Source: Desulfurococcus amylolyticus Z-533 (GTDB lineage Archaea > Thermoproteota > Thermoprotei_A > Sulfolobales > Desulfurococcaceae). From it: a stretch of 64,000 bases of DNA. Each line of letters opens with the position of its first letter. Within the stretch, counting starts at the first letter, position 1. The position numbers and the translations under genes are program-made. The stretch spans positions 931,327 through 995,326 of the forward strand of contig NZ_KI911318.1 in assembly GCF_000513855.1 (NCBI RefSeq). The letters run 5' to 3'. Under the pieces are notes generated by a model. That model saw only the letters and a list, made by a program, of their open reading frames with translations, made no database searches and was not told the DNA's origin. Below, one piece after another: positions 46,988-54,696 of this stretch.

Positions 46988-47288
46988 CTGTTTTTTCAAC
47001 AGTAGCTATAACAGGTGGATCAGTATCCGTTGCTAGAAGCATTCCCTGACTCTCAAAACCCATCATTTTCTTAGGTTTCAAATTAGCCACTATGATAACA
47101 TATTTGCCCTGGAAAAACTCTGGCTGATACCACTTACCGAGTCCAGCTATAATCTGCCTCTCGCCAAGTTCCCCCAGGTCTACTATGAGCCTGATCAACT
47201 TCTCGCTACCAGGGACTTTCTCGGCTGATTTAACCAGTCCAACCCTTAAATCAATCTTCTGGAACTCATCTATTCCAATTAATTCCAT
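46962..47288 (-). CDS. tRNA-binding protein, MetG beta-like (methionyl-tRNA synthetase C-domain)
   Basis: This is a free-standing OB-fold tRNA-binding domain of 108 aa. It has IDEFQKIDLRVGLVKSAEKVPGSEKLIRLIVDLGE, then RQIIAGLGKWYQPEFFQGKYVIIVANLKPKKMMGFESQGMLLA. Such proteins act as the beta subunit of methionyl-tRNA synthetase in some archaea. The start is ATG 47288; the GTG at 47297 would lie in the ribosome-binding site AGGTGG. Its 3' end overlaps the acyl-CoA synthetase gene by 26 bp. Confidence 0.92.
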   Translation of the reverse strand: MELIGIDEFQKIDLRVGLVKSAEKVPGSEKLIRLIVDLGELGERQIIAGLGKWYQPEFFQGKYVIIVANLKPKKMMGFESQGMLLATDTDPPVIATVEKTVKPGARLF

Positions 47289-47309
47289 GGGAGCCACCTG
47301 GATTAGTTA

Positions 47310-48026
47310 TTAATTATAGTTATCCCTTAAATTACTTGATAACTCTTCAAAGACCTCGATAGGGCTTTTCTCATGAACCCTTATACCGTGTTTCTCGATG
47401 TATTCAACTATTTCCTCATCAGGTCTCCATGGTAGAGCCTTCTTTAACTCCACGTATAGCTTTGCAAGCCGTTTCTTACCTTCATACAGTATATTGTTAA
47501 CCAGCTCCACTAGTCCCGGCGCCTCTTCCGGTTTAACAATATCCTTGCTTCTAGTTCTTAAAGGCGTTGCCATGTAGACTCCCGTTGTCAATTCAAGGAC
47601 TACCCCTTTATCACTGCTAAGGCTTATTATACCGCTGTGTTTATAGCCGCTTAGCCTAGCTATCCTGAGTATTTTTATAGCTGTGGCTAAATCCATTGTT
47701 GACAAGTGGATTATGGGCCCTGTAACGTTAAGCCATATCTTCCTGTAGACAGGTATCTTATATAGCTCCAGTATCTCCTCTGGTTTAACCGGCGTATGCT
47801 TCTTGAAGATTATAGTGGAGTCACTTTCACGGCTCCATGGTGATCTGGAATCGCTTGCAACGATCCTACCGCTGCAACTACTCATAGTATGTATCCCCTG
47901 CTCAATATTTAAGACTATTAATAATGGCAGGAGATCTTTATCCAGGTAGCCTATCTCTAAGTCCTCCCACATTCTATGCCAAAAGGACATCTTCCGCTTA
48001 AGCCACGTATTCTTATCTACTTTCAT
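47310..48026 (-). CDS. taw3: tRNA wybutosine-synthesis methyltransferase Taw3
   Basis: Taw3/Tyw3 methylates the wyosine precursor at position 37 of tRNA-Phe. Family motifs are GIHTMSSCSGRIV (S-x-S-C-S-G-R), NVTGPIIHLSTMDLATAIKILRIARLSGYKHSGII and ELTTGVYMATPL. At 238 aa it is full length. It lies upstream of, and on the same strand as, the MetG-beta-like gene with a 21-bp gap, grouping two tRNA-related genes. Confidence 0.93.
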   Translation of the reverse strand: MKVDKNTWLKRKMSFWHRMWEDLEIGYLDKDLLPLLIVLNIEQGIHTMSSCSGRIVASDSRSPWSRESDSTIIFKKHTPVKPEEILELYKIPVYRKIWLNVTGPIIHLSTMDLATAIKILRIARLSGYKHSGIISLSSDKGVVLELTTGVYMATPLRTRSKDIVKPEEAPGLVELVNNILYEGKKRLAKLYVELKKALPWRPDEEIVEYIEKHGIRVHEKSPIEVFEELSSNLRDNYN

Positions 48027-48127
48027 ATAATCATCTCTCGTTGTAGGGTATCATCTATAATTGTCTTTTCTTGGAGGGATTTTATAGTATTTATGGGTAT
48101 AGTAGGTTAGAGAAATTGAAAAAATTA

Positions 48128-48850
48128 TTACTGTTTCCACTTCCTTTCATCAAAGTCTTTTGTAACGTACTTTGAAACTATGAGGGCTCCTATAGGGTCT
48201 CCTATTACATTAAGCATAGTCTCAAATGGATCTACCGCTGGGTGAACACCAACCATCCATCCAGCTGCCTCTACTGGGATACCTAGCGTTGTGGCAGTAG
48301 CTATGGCAATTATGGCTGCTCCACCGGGCACTCCAGCAGCCGCGGTTGCACCCAGGAATCCAAGGACCACCAAGGTGATTACTTCACCGAATCCTATAGG
48401 TATTCCAAGTGCCTGGAAAGCGAACAAGGTGAATAATGTGATAGTCGTACAGGCTCCCTGCATGTTGATCGTTGCTGCCACAGGTAGTATAACTGTTGCA
48501 ACATCCCTTGATATCCCAGCATTTATCGCGCAACTTATAGTGACCGGTAATGTGGCGTTACTGCTTGCAGTGGAGAAGGCTGTCAACATTGCAGGGTAGA
48601 ACCTCTTCCAGAATCTAAGCGGGTTCACTCTTGCAACTAATCCAAGTACTAGTGGTTGGATTACCAGTAGAATTATGAGGCCGCTTATATAGAATGACAA
48701 TATTAACTTAGCGAACGCGGAAACAGCTAGGACTCCTACTACCGCGGCAACATTCGCCATTAACACGAAGACACCTATGGGACCATACCATAGCACGAAG
48801 TCTAGTAACTTGTATATGCACGCTAGAGAAGCCGGGCAGGCATTTGAGCA
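48128..48850 (-). pseudogene. Dicarboxylate/glutamate symporter, N-terminal half missing
   Basis: The C-terminal half of an SDF-family (GltP/Glt) symporter is well preserved: LLDFVLWYGPIGVFVLMA, FYPAMLTAFSTASSNATLPVT (HP1), INMQGACTTITLFTLF (NMDG-like motif), GVPGGAAIIAIATATTLGIP (HP2) and DPFETMLNVIGDPIGALIVSK. Normal proteins have ~420 residues; helices 1-5 (~170 residues) are gone. Homology breaks near 48850, exactly where the plus-strand methyltransferase relic begins. An ORF extends to 48889 but its N-terminus is not symporter sequence. Confidence 0.85.
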
Positions 48851-48861
48851 AGAAGTGGTGA

Positions 48862-49179
48862 CACATTGAAAGAATACACAAAGAAGCATTCTCCAAGTAC
48901 AAGGTTATGTGGAGAGACGTTGCAAAAGAGTTTACACCCGCTGTCGATGAAAAGGCTTAATACCAGATTATACAGTAAACTACATTGCCACAGAAACCTT
49001 GGAAGAAGCGTCTACATAATGGCAACCCTGTTGTCGCCGCAGGCATTAAGATACCAAAGTATGATAGTGGCAACACAGTTCACAGAAGATTAGCAGAGAT
49101 AGGAAAAGGCATTCGCAGCAAGGGCCCTGTATCACAAGAGCATACCAATGAAATAGAAACGCTAGTTAAGCAGCTATAG
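48862..49179 (+). pseudogene. C-terminal relic of a DNA methyltransferase (Eco57I/TaqI-like)
   Basis: Four short pieces in different frames follow one another: FSKYKVMWRDVAKEFTPAV (48862-48960), PDYTVNYIATETLEEA (from 48963), YIMATLLSPQAL (from 49013), and KIPKYDSGNTVHRRLAEIGKGI...EIETLVKQL ending 49179. The order fits the tail of an N6-adenine methyltransferase or type IIG enzyme: (Y)KV.W, an iaTE-EEA-y.mA.L.SP specificity region, then iPkyd...HrrlaeiG. At least three frameshifts make it inactive. Confidence 0.7.
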
Positions 49180-49342
49180 CCATGGATTCATGTAGGTGTT
49201 TCTTGTTGATGAATATTGCATTGCACTCATGTCCAAGACCCTATCTACACTTCGGAAGCTTTTTAACCTCCATCTTTCTCTCTTCTTTCTTCTCCTTATA
49301 CATGACTCTCATACATAGTTTTTCTCGTAGTAATTGTTTATA
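49180..49342. other. Gene-free spacer in the decayed island
   Basis: No support for a complete gene. On the minus strand a Lys/Glu-rich reading frame (MYKEKKEERKMEVKKLP) is broken by a stop; it may be one more remnant. CT-rich stretches surround it. Confidence 0.5.
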
Positions 49343-50383
49343 TCAGCTTAGGTAGGGTAGCTTGAGTTTGTCTATATTGGTTCTCCATAGCTTGGTTATG
49401 TAGTAATCTCTTTTCAACTCGTTTAGGCTTATGAAGGACGTTCTATCCCTTACCCTCTCAAATACTTTACTGTTTATTGCTTTGTCAAATGACTCTTTGT
49501 CATCTGAGACTATGTAGTATCTAGCGTTAAGTTCTGATGCATTAACGAATCTAAGCAGCGCTTTCTCCATATCGGATTTTAACACTACTTCAAACAAGTA
49601 GTAGACGTCTTGGCCATGCCATATTACATCAATGTACTTTAATTTTTCAGGAAGCGGTAGATCGCTTTGAGCTAGATCAGCGAATTTCTCGAGCTTCACG
49701 TCCCCACACTTCCTCGATTGATCCGCAGTATAGGTTCTGAACCCTAACGCCTTTCCCAGCTCTAGTAGCATACGCTCGATACACTCATGGGTTTGAAACA
49801 TCTCTGTGGAACCGCTTAAGCCTAGTAGGCTTTCAATAAAAGACAGCCTCTTCTCCAGCTCGGCGATCTTCTCCGCTAAGTCACCTCCTACCCTATGTTC
49901 TCCAGTACCGGCATAGACCTTCCTCCTAATGCCTTCAACTAGCTGTTCATCAACACTCATCTCCCCCGTTATTTTCCATTCACAAAGAGGCTTACTGGCT
50001 CCAGCTTTCTTAACATCGCATAACTCGGATAGCTTAACCTCCCTGGGGTAGATCCTGAGATCTTCAAACTCTATAACCGCTACTTTTCCATCATTACCGT
50101 ATTTGGGCAGCGGCGGTTCACATACTCTACCAGACCTCTTAAGCTCCTCATACTCATCTCTACTCACGTACCTAACGTTAGTTACCTTAAACTCGCCTAT
50201 GATAGACCAGTTACCTCTAGACTCGCTAGGATTATGAGCGATTATTATGGCTATGGAGCCGGGCCCTGCTAAGGGTTTTCTCTTCCTAGGTTTAGGAAAT
50301 TGGTAGATATCAACCCTATCTAAATTTCTCTTAACACATTCAACCCAATCCCTAGTAGTAACAAGGAGAATGGCCTCGATCAC
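49343..50383 (-). CDS. Candidate modification-dependent nuclease: PUA/EVE-like plus PD-(D/E)XK-like
   Basis: The 346-aa protein has three parts. Residues 1-85 (AILLVTTRDWVECVKRNLDRVDIYQF...GPGSIAIIIAHNPSESRGNWSIIGEFKVTNVRYVS) resemble a PUA/EVE modified-base reader. Residues ~165-195 are a coiled-coil helix (LAEKIAELEKRLSFIESLLGL). Residues ~205-320 look like a restriction-type nuclease: HECIERMLLELGKALGFRTYTADQSRKCG, then LKYIDVIWHGQDVYYLFEVVLKSDMEKALLRF. The core Asp and Glu are visible; the usual Lys is replaced (E-V-V). The function is inferred and the activity uncertain. Confidence 0.5.
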   Translation of the reverse strand: MIEAILLVTTRDWVECVKRNLDRVDIYQFPKPRKRKPLAGPGSIAIIIAHNPSESRGNWSIIGEFKVTNVRYVSRDEYEELKRSGRVCEPPLPKYGNDGKVAVIEFEDLRIYPREVKLSELCDVKKAGASKPLCEWKITGEMSVDEQLVEGIRRKVYAGTGEHRVGGDLAEKIAELEKRLSFIESLLGLSGSTEMFQTHECIERMLLELGKALGFRTYTADQSRKCGDVKLEKFADLAQSDLPLPEKLKYIDVIWHGQDVYYLFEVVLKSDMEKALLRFVNASELNARYYIVSDDKESFDKAINSKVFERVRDRTSFISLNELKRDYYITKLWRTNIDKLKLPYLS

Positions 50384-50787
50384 TGCTGCTCATCTCCCTA
50401 TTAACTGCTACACCAAATAATACAATATTTGTCACGTATGATTTATATTCTCATTCGTTTCCCGGTATCCGGTATATTTCATTAGTGTTTCAATAATTCA
50501 ATAACTCATTCTTCACAGCAGGGATTTAGAGTCAGTATTAATGATCCAAGTGGTCAACGACTAAAATACGTCTTAAATCCTGGGCGTCGTGAAGATGTTG
50601 AGATCCAATGTACGGCGTCGAGGGTTACGCTAGGAGAATAGTTTCCACGGCTTCATTCTCTTAGGGATGCTCTCGAATAACTCTATAACCCTGGAGCCAG
50701 GGTCAGCTGGTTAGTAAGCTAGCTGTTTAGCTAACAAACCCATATATTTCATCTACGAGCTTCTGTACTTCAGGTATCTTCCTCGTC
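50384..50787. other. Decayed sequence with short coding remnants
   Basis: No intact gene. On the minus strand two short plausible peptides are seen: KIPEVQKLVDEIYGFVS (near 50735-50785), which resembles the end of a methyltransferase or restriction protein, and PADPGSRVIELFESIPKRMK followed by PWKLFS (ends 50630). Both are flanked by stops. The region fits a former mobile or restriction-modification cassette. Confidence 0.4.
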
Positions 50788-51036
50788 CTAGGCTACGACG
50801 ATCTTGGATATTTTCCTCTCTGTAGCCAGCTTCAGTATCTTCTTAAACCCTTTCCTATCTTCATTCAAGCCACTGCCAATGTCTTTGATTACTTCGTATT
50901 CCTCAATTTCCTCAATATTGTTTTGCCTTGCTGGAGAATGCCCTAGCCGAGATGTAGGGGTCCCGCCACCCTGACTGCCCCGCAAATGAGAGATGTAACC
51001 CTGAATATATGCGGGAACCAGTGAACCACCCTTCAA
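50788..51036 (-). mobile_element. Remnant of IS607-type serine recombinase (tnpA)
   Basis: The C-terminal ~42 residues of this reading frame, NIEEIEEYEVIKDIGSGLNEDRKGFKKILKLATERKISKIVVA, match the resolvase-type IS607 transposase core, which continues in intact proteins with Y-x-D-R-L-T-R. Here a stop follows IVVA directly, and the upstream 40 residues are unrelated (GGGTPTSRLGHSPARQ). The catalytic Ser region is missing. The element is dead, but it explains the rearranged neighbourhood. Confidence 0.65.
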
Positions 51037-51060
51037 GACAGGGAGGAGGTCAGCTCTATC
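51020..51060 (+). mobile_element. Possible IS200/IS605-type right end
   Basis: CCACCCTTCAAGACAGGG can pair as a short hairpin and is followed by GGGAGGAGGTCAGCTCTAT at 51041-51059. The same string, with one base missing, occurs at 1544-1562 beside the CRISPR array. This resembles tnpB-element ends. Only the shared motif is certain; the assignment is inference. Confidence 0.4.
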
Positions 51061-51157
51061 ATCAATATGGTGAAAGCATCGGGTCTCATATAAGTGTTTG
51101 ATGCAAAAATTGTTAAGACCATGAGGAAGTTCCTGATATACTCTCTGAAAGAATGCC

Positions 51158-51222
51158 GGGGAAACTATTAAAGCTGTATGGAAAAGAAAGTCAAGATCAT
51201 ATTCATAGGGGAAACTATTAAA
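51158..51222. repeat. 15-bp direct repeat
   Basis: GGGGAAACTATTAAA occurs at 51158-51172 and again at 51208-51222, offset by exactly 50 bp. The context between is AT-rich without a gene. It could be a leftover of recombination or a tandem binding site. Confidence 0.5.
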
Positions 51223-51304
51223 ATAATGATGACAATGTAATTAAAAATCAATAAAAACCAGCTACGGTTTTTAATAGTGGAGAACAGACAGCGGGTGAAG
51301 CTAA

Positions 51305-52123
51305 TTGATAGGCCTAGTTTATAGTGTCGAGGATCCGGCTGGTAGAGGGATAGCATCATATATAGTCGAGGCTCTTAAACCGCATAGAACTACTAACCCA
51401 TATGCTATGGAATACTATGAGGGAGATGGGTTTGTTTTAGCGGGTTTCAATGAGGATGTCATATACTTTGACTTCCTTGATGAGAGGCTACCGATGGTCT
51501 CCGAATACATTGTGCTCTCGCGGCATAGCAGTAAGGCAGGGGTTAAAAGCTACACTGTCCACCATACCGGGAATTATGGAGGGGAGGCATTATCTGGTGG
51601 AAGACCCGGCGAACTCGGAATTGCTTCGCCACGTACAGCTTGGCTACTTCTCAGGCTATTAAAAACATATAGAGATGCCTACAGTAGAAACGAGTACGAG
51701 GTTAGTTATGAGGCAACGCACCACGGACCCACAAGTCTCTCTAAGCCACTTGTATTCATAGAGATTGGCAGTGGATTAGATGAATGGAGGGATAGAGTAA
51801 ACCACGCTGTTGTAGGCGATACCGTGATAGGGTTTCTCCGGGGAGGCATCAGGGATGAATGCATCCCTGTGATAGGTATTGGGGGTGGACATTATCCTAG
51901 GAAGCATACAGAGCTAGCGTTGGCTGAGCCCGTATGTTACGGGCATATAATGGCTAAATACGCTCTCGAATACATGTCACGTGTAGTACTGGATAAGATG
52001 ACTGAGAGGAGCGTGGTGAAACCGGTTGAAGTAATAGTTGAGAAGAAGGGGACAAGGCAGGAGCATAGGTCTTTACTAGAGGAGTATGTCTCTGAGAAGA
52101 AGCTTAGCCTGAGATATATCTAG
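51305..52123 (+). CDS. dtdA: D-aminoacyl-tRNA deacylase (DTD2 type)
   Basis: The enzyme removes D-amino acids from mischarged tRNA, the archaeal/plant GEK1 type. Visible conserved parts are YIVLSRHSSKAGVKSYTVHHTGNYGGEALSGGRPGELGIASP, YEATHHGPTSL, FIEIGSGLDEW and GIGGGHYPRKHTELAL. At 272 aa it is full length, starting at TTG 51305. It marks the end of the decayed island. It overlaps the convergent next gene by 4 bp. Confidence 0.95.
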   Translation: MIGLVYSVEDPAGRGIASYIVEALKPHRTTNPYAMEYYEGDGFVLAGFNEDVIYFDFLDERLPMVSEYIVLSRHSSKAGVKSYTVHHTGNYGGEALSGGRPGELGIASPRTAWLLLRLLKTYRDAYSRNEYEVSYEATHHGPTSLSKPLVFIEIGSGLDEWRDRVNHAVVGDTVIGFLRGGIRDECIPVIGIGGGHYPRKHTELALAEPVCYGHIMAKYALEYMSRVVLDKMTERSVVKPVEVIVEKKGTRQEHRSLLEEYVSEKKLSLRYI

Positions 52124-53175
52124 GGCACGAGTATCTGCTTCTCAGTGAACCATGTTCTAGATAGCTTGCTCCAAACAATCCTCAGCGTGATGGGTTCACC
52201 TGTTTTAACTATGCCGGGAACGACTAATTCACTAATACTGCGTTCACTGGATTTTAAAGGCTTATCAATCTTCATGCTCGTTAACATGCTTCCCTTATAT
52301 AGCACTGTGAAAACAATGAAGTCCGGTGATGACTCACCTTTATTTATCAGTGAGACAGTGATCTTGAGTTGCCCTCCTGCTCTACTCGCATTTATATCTT
52401 CAACCTCGATAACAGGAATAGGCATTCTTATTGAATACAGTATTATGCTGGATGTGATGATTGCCCCTCCTTCTCCCTCATTAACCAATGCTATCGCATC
52501 ATCCCCTGGTGAAGTATTAATGTTATTAATAATGTATTCCTCGAATCCCTCAGTATACGGACTCGTCAGCTCATACCTCATACCATTAATGCGCATAATT
52601 AATCTACTGGTCCTCTGAGGAATGTAGCTTGAAATCCTTATGCCATGGCCCCCTATATTCTTACATTTTGCTAAAGGATACGACTCACCTGGATATAGGA
52701 CGAGCAGCCCTGTCCAGTATTTAAGGCTTGTAGAGGCATCTGTATCCTCGTATAATGCTGCAAGCTGGATCTTCCGCAGCTTTACTGGTGAACCCCCCTC
52801 GTGTTTAACTGTTAGATTCACCCATTCCCTCCTCATTGATTCCTCCGTGTTTAGGATGGGTGTTACATCATACACGAACTTAGAGATTAATCTATCCTTA
52901 TATCTAACCATGTAATGGGGCTTGAACTCCTTTGTAACACTTATACCGTTGAGTTTCAGCCTCCAATCAACACTCTCACTACTCGATTCTGTGGCAACCT
53001 CAAGTAATCCAAACCCTATTCTCCTACTCCTCCTGTTAGGTATATTCAACACTATGTTATCCTTTGAATGATATCCATGTAGCTGGAGGTCAAGAGGCTT
53101 AAATACAATGTAGAGATCACCATTGAATACCTTATCCACTATATTATCGAATACCCCCTGCATTAAGGCATCCAC
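52120..53175 (-). CDS. Hypothetical protein with a CARDB-like C-terminal domain
   Basis: The 351-aa protein is almost all beta. The last ~90 residues (PVIEVEDINASRAGGQLKITVSLINKGESSPDFIVFTVLYKG...GEPITLRIVWSKLSRTWFTEKQILVP) look like an Ig-like adhesion fold of the CARDB type. The N-terminal part has no clear match. There is no obvious signal peptide or membrane helix, so the location is uncertain. It is transcribed alone. Confidence 0.6.
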   Translation of the reverse strand: MDALMQGVFDNIVDKVFNGDLYIVFKPLDLQLHGYHSKDNIVLNIPNRRSRRIGFGLLEVATESSSESVDWRLKLNGISVTKEFKPHYMVRYKDRLISKFVYDVTPILNTEESMRREWVNLTVKHEGGSPVKLRKIQLAALYEDTDASTSLKYWTGLLVLYPGESYPLAKCKNIGGHGIRISSYIPQRTSRLIMRINGMRYELTSPYTEGFEEYIINNINTSPGDDAIALVNEGEGGAIITSSIILYSIRMPIPVIEVEDINASRAGGQLKITVSLINKGESSPDFIVFTVLYKGSMLTSMKIDKPLKSSERSISELVVPGIVKTGEPITLRIVWSKLSRTWFTEKQILVP

Positions 53176-53322
53176 TCCCCTAGCGCTATTGATATAAAAT
53201 CTCCTAGAGGGTTATTTAGTAATTATTGGATGAAGACGCCCTGCCGCACGTGATTGATGAACGGCTTGAACCCCTGGCTGACCCGCAAGATGTATAAATA
53301 GTGATGGTGTACAAAGTGATAA

Positions 53323-53580
53323 TACGTAATATACAAGAATGGTGTAAGCTCTATAGGCTTCTCACCCGCATTCGCAATACCGAGGTGGTTTGTCGAGGAT
53401 ATTGAGAAAGGTTGGTTTAGAGAACTGGAAGAGATAGTGGAGAGTATTTACTCTGTTAGAAACATAGGGGATTCAACCGGGGTTATATCGATATTGACTA
53501 AAAACGCTGTTGTAAGATCCAAGCCCGCTACTCTAATGGCGTTAACAAAGATTCTAAACTACGAACTCTACTCTAGGTGA
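53323..53580 (+). pseudogene. Start-less reading frame, ~80 residues
   Basis: The frame encodes FSPAFAIPRWFVEDIEKGWF...NYELYSR and ends with TGA at 53578-53580. Composition looks coding, but no ATG, GTG or TTG occurs upstream in frame before a stop at 53320. A TATA-like TGTATAAATA lies at 53291, and GGTG at 53341 is spaced like a ribosome-binding site before an ATA codon at 53352. Either it is a truncated gene, or it uses an unusual start. Confidence 0.45.
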
Positions 53581-53593
53581 CTAATCTAGCATC

Positions 53594-53707
53594 TCATTTC
53601 TTCCTGGATTTAATATACTCGTGTATCAAGTGCTCTGCTAAACCGATCTGCTCGGCATGACCACATACAGCGTCAGATGTTAGTATAACCCTATTGTAGT
53701 TCTTCAA
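53594..53707 (-). CDS. Small protein (37 aa), coupled to the upstream gene
   Basis: The TTG start overlaps the stop of the 91-aa gene as TTGA. The product is KNYNRVILTSDAVCGHAEQI followed by a helix ending SRKK. It has a central Cys-Gly-His. The overlap suggests a real gene translated by reinitiation, or a frameshifted tail of the 91-aa protein. Confidence 0.5.
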   Translation of the reverse strand: MKNYNRVILTSDAVCGHAEQIGLAEHLIHEYIKSRKK

Positions 53708-53979
53708 CTCGATAGGCTTTCCAAGAGGCCTGCTAGAGCGAGTAGTCTATCGCCTACTCTAAACTCGTTGTATAGCTGGATACTCGTCTTACCCAGTTTC
53801 TTAATAAACATCCCAATATTCGAGCCGTTGACTATAGCAACAGACATTGGTACTCGTTCTCCTCTAGGATGGATCATGAAGATAACGAACTGCCCAGGCC
53901 CCCACTTGCGGGCTACGAGGGAGCATTTACCTCTATATAGTAGTCTTCTTTGTTTAAATCTTCTTTTCCTATGTTTCAT
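53704..53979 (-). CDS. Small basic hypothetical protein, 91 aa
   Basis: The 91-residue protein starts MKHRKRRFKQRRLLYRGKCS, a highly basic N-terminus likely to contact nucleic acid, followed by two beta/alpha segments (GQFVIFMIHPRGERVPMSVAIVNGSNIGMFIKKLG, VGDRLLALAGLLESLSS). Not recognised. It lies just downstream of an AT-rich region. Confidence 0.55.
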   Translation of the reverse strand: MKHRKRRFKQRRLLYRGKCSLVARKWGPGQFVIFMIHPRGERVPMSVAIVNGSNIGMFIKKLGKTSIQLYNEFRVGDRLLALAGLLESLSS

Positions 53980-54267
53980 ACATATAGACGCCGTTCGTAT
54001 TACCTACCGAACTTTATTCATGCTTCGGGATTAAATATTATTGAGTAGAATTATAAAGCCCCAACCAAACTGTTTCTGTTATAGTTTATAATTGTTGATA
54101 TTTGTTTGTATTATTTGATGCCATTCCTCTGCTATGATTACTGTATATACTTTCTGCCGTAGGGCTTCTCCACCTTCTCCTTGCTCTCCCTACCTATTGG
54201 GTATAGAACGCATTAGTTCTTCCGATGAAATAATTTTAAACCCTGAAAGTAATCATGGTTCAAATAG
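53980..54267. other. Gene-free AT-rich region before tRNA-Thr
   Basis: I see no gene. The TATTTGTTTGTATTATTTGA stretch near 54100 is T-rich. AAATAATTTTAAACC at 54228-54241 may be the tRNA promoter. Confidence 0.5.
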
Positions 54268-54369
54268 GCCGCCGTAGCTCAGCCCGGTGGAGCGCCGGCC
54301 TTGTAAGCAAGTACTAGGTAGGCTCGTCGAGAAAGCCGGTGGACGCGGGTTCAAATCCCGCCGGCGGCT
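54268..54369 (+). tRNA. tRNA-Thr (TGT) with intron
   Basis: Acceptor GCCGCCG pairs with CGGCGGC; D stem GCTC/GAGC; anticodon stem CCGGC/GCCGG; T arm GCGGG-TTCAAAT-CCCGC. The anticodon TGT is at 54302-54304. A 28-nt intron (54306-54333) sits after position 37, the usual archaeal site, and can fold as bulge-helix-bulge. The discriminator base is T. The CCA end is not encoded. Confidence 0.93.
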
Positions 54370-54696
54370 CTCTATTTCTCATCTATCCTTAAACACAGTG
54401 GCATAGCCTAGGCTTTAAACCAGGGTGACATACTGTTTTGTTTTACAGGTTCTTTAGGTTTTTGCAAGCTAAGAACACGAGTTTATTGGCGACTCCTTAG
54501 CTCCCCGAGACCCATGGCTGTCTACGGGGAGGGAGCCGGGGAGGAACCGTGATAAACCACCCAACGAAGACCTAGAGCGTAGGCGGGAAACAGTAATCCT
54601 TTCCCAAGCTTTTTCAAGCTGTAAGAGTGGCTATATTCCTTCTTAATATTTTTATTTGGTTGAAGTAATATGATATGATATGAGTAGGGGATATAG
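54370..54696. other. Region with a GC hairpin; possible tnpB-element relic
   Basis: A stem CTCCCCG...CGGGGAG spans about 54500-54535. Plus-strand frames around it read MAVYGEGAGEEP and TVINHPTKT, both followed by stops. Such short, Gly-rich ends with a hairpin resemble (from memory) tails of archaeal tnpB elements. A TATA for serA is likely near 54647. I see no intact gene. Confidence 0.3.

Noticed and set aside
54483-54640. Thought of RNase P or SRP RNA because of the GC-rich hairpin and GGAGGAA string
   Set aside because: The conserved core elements of those RNAs are not present and the length is too short.
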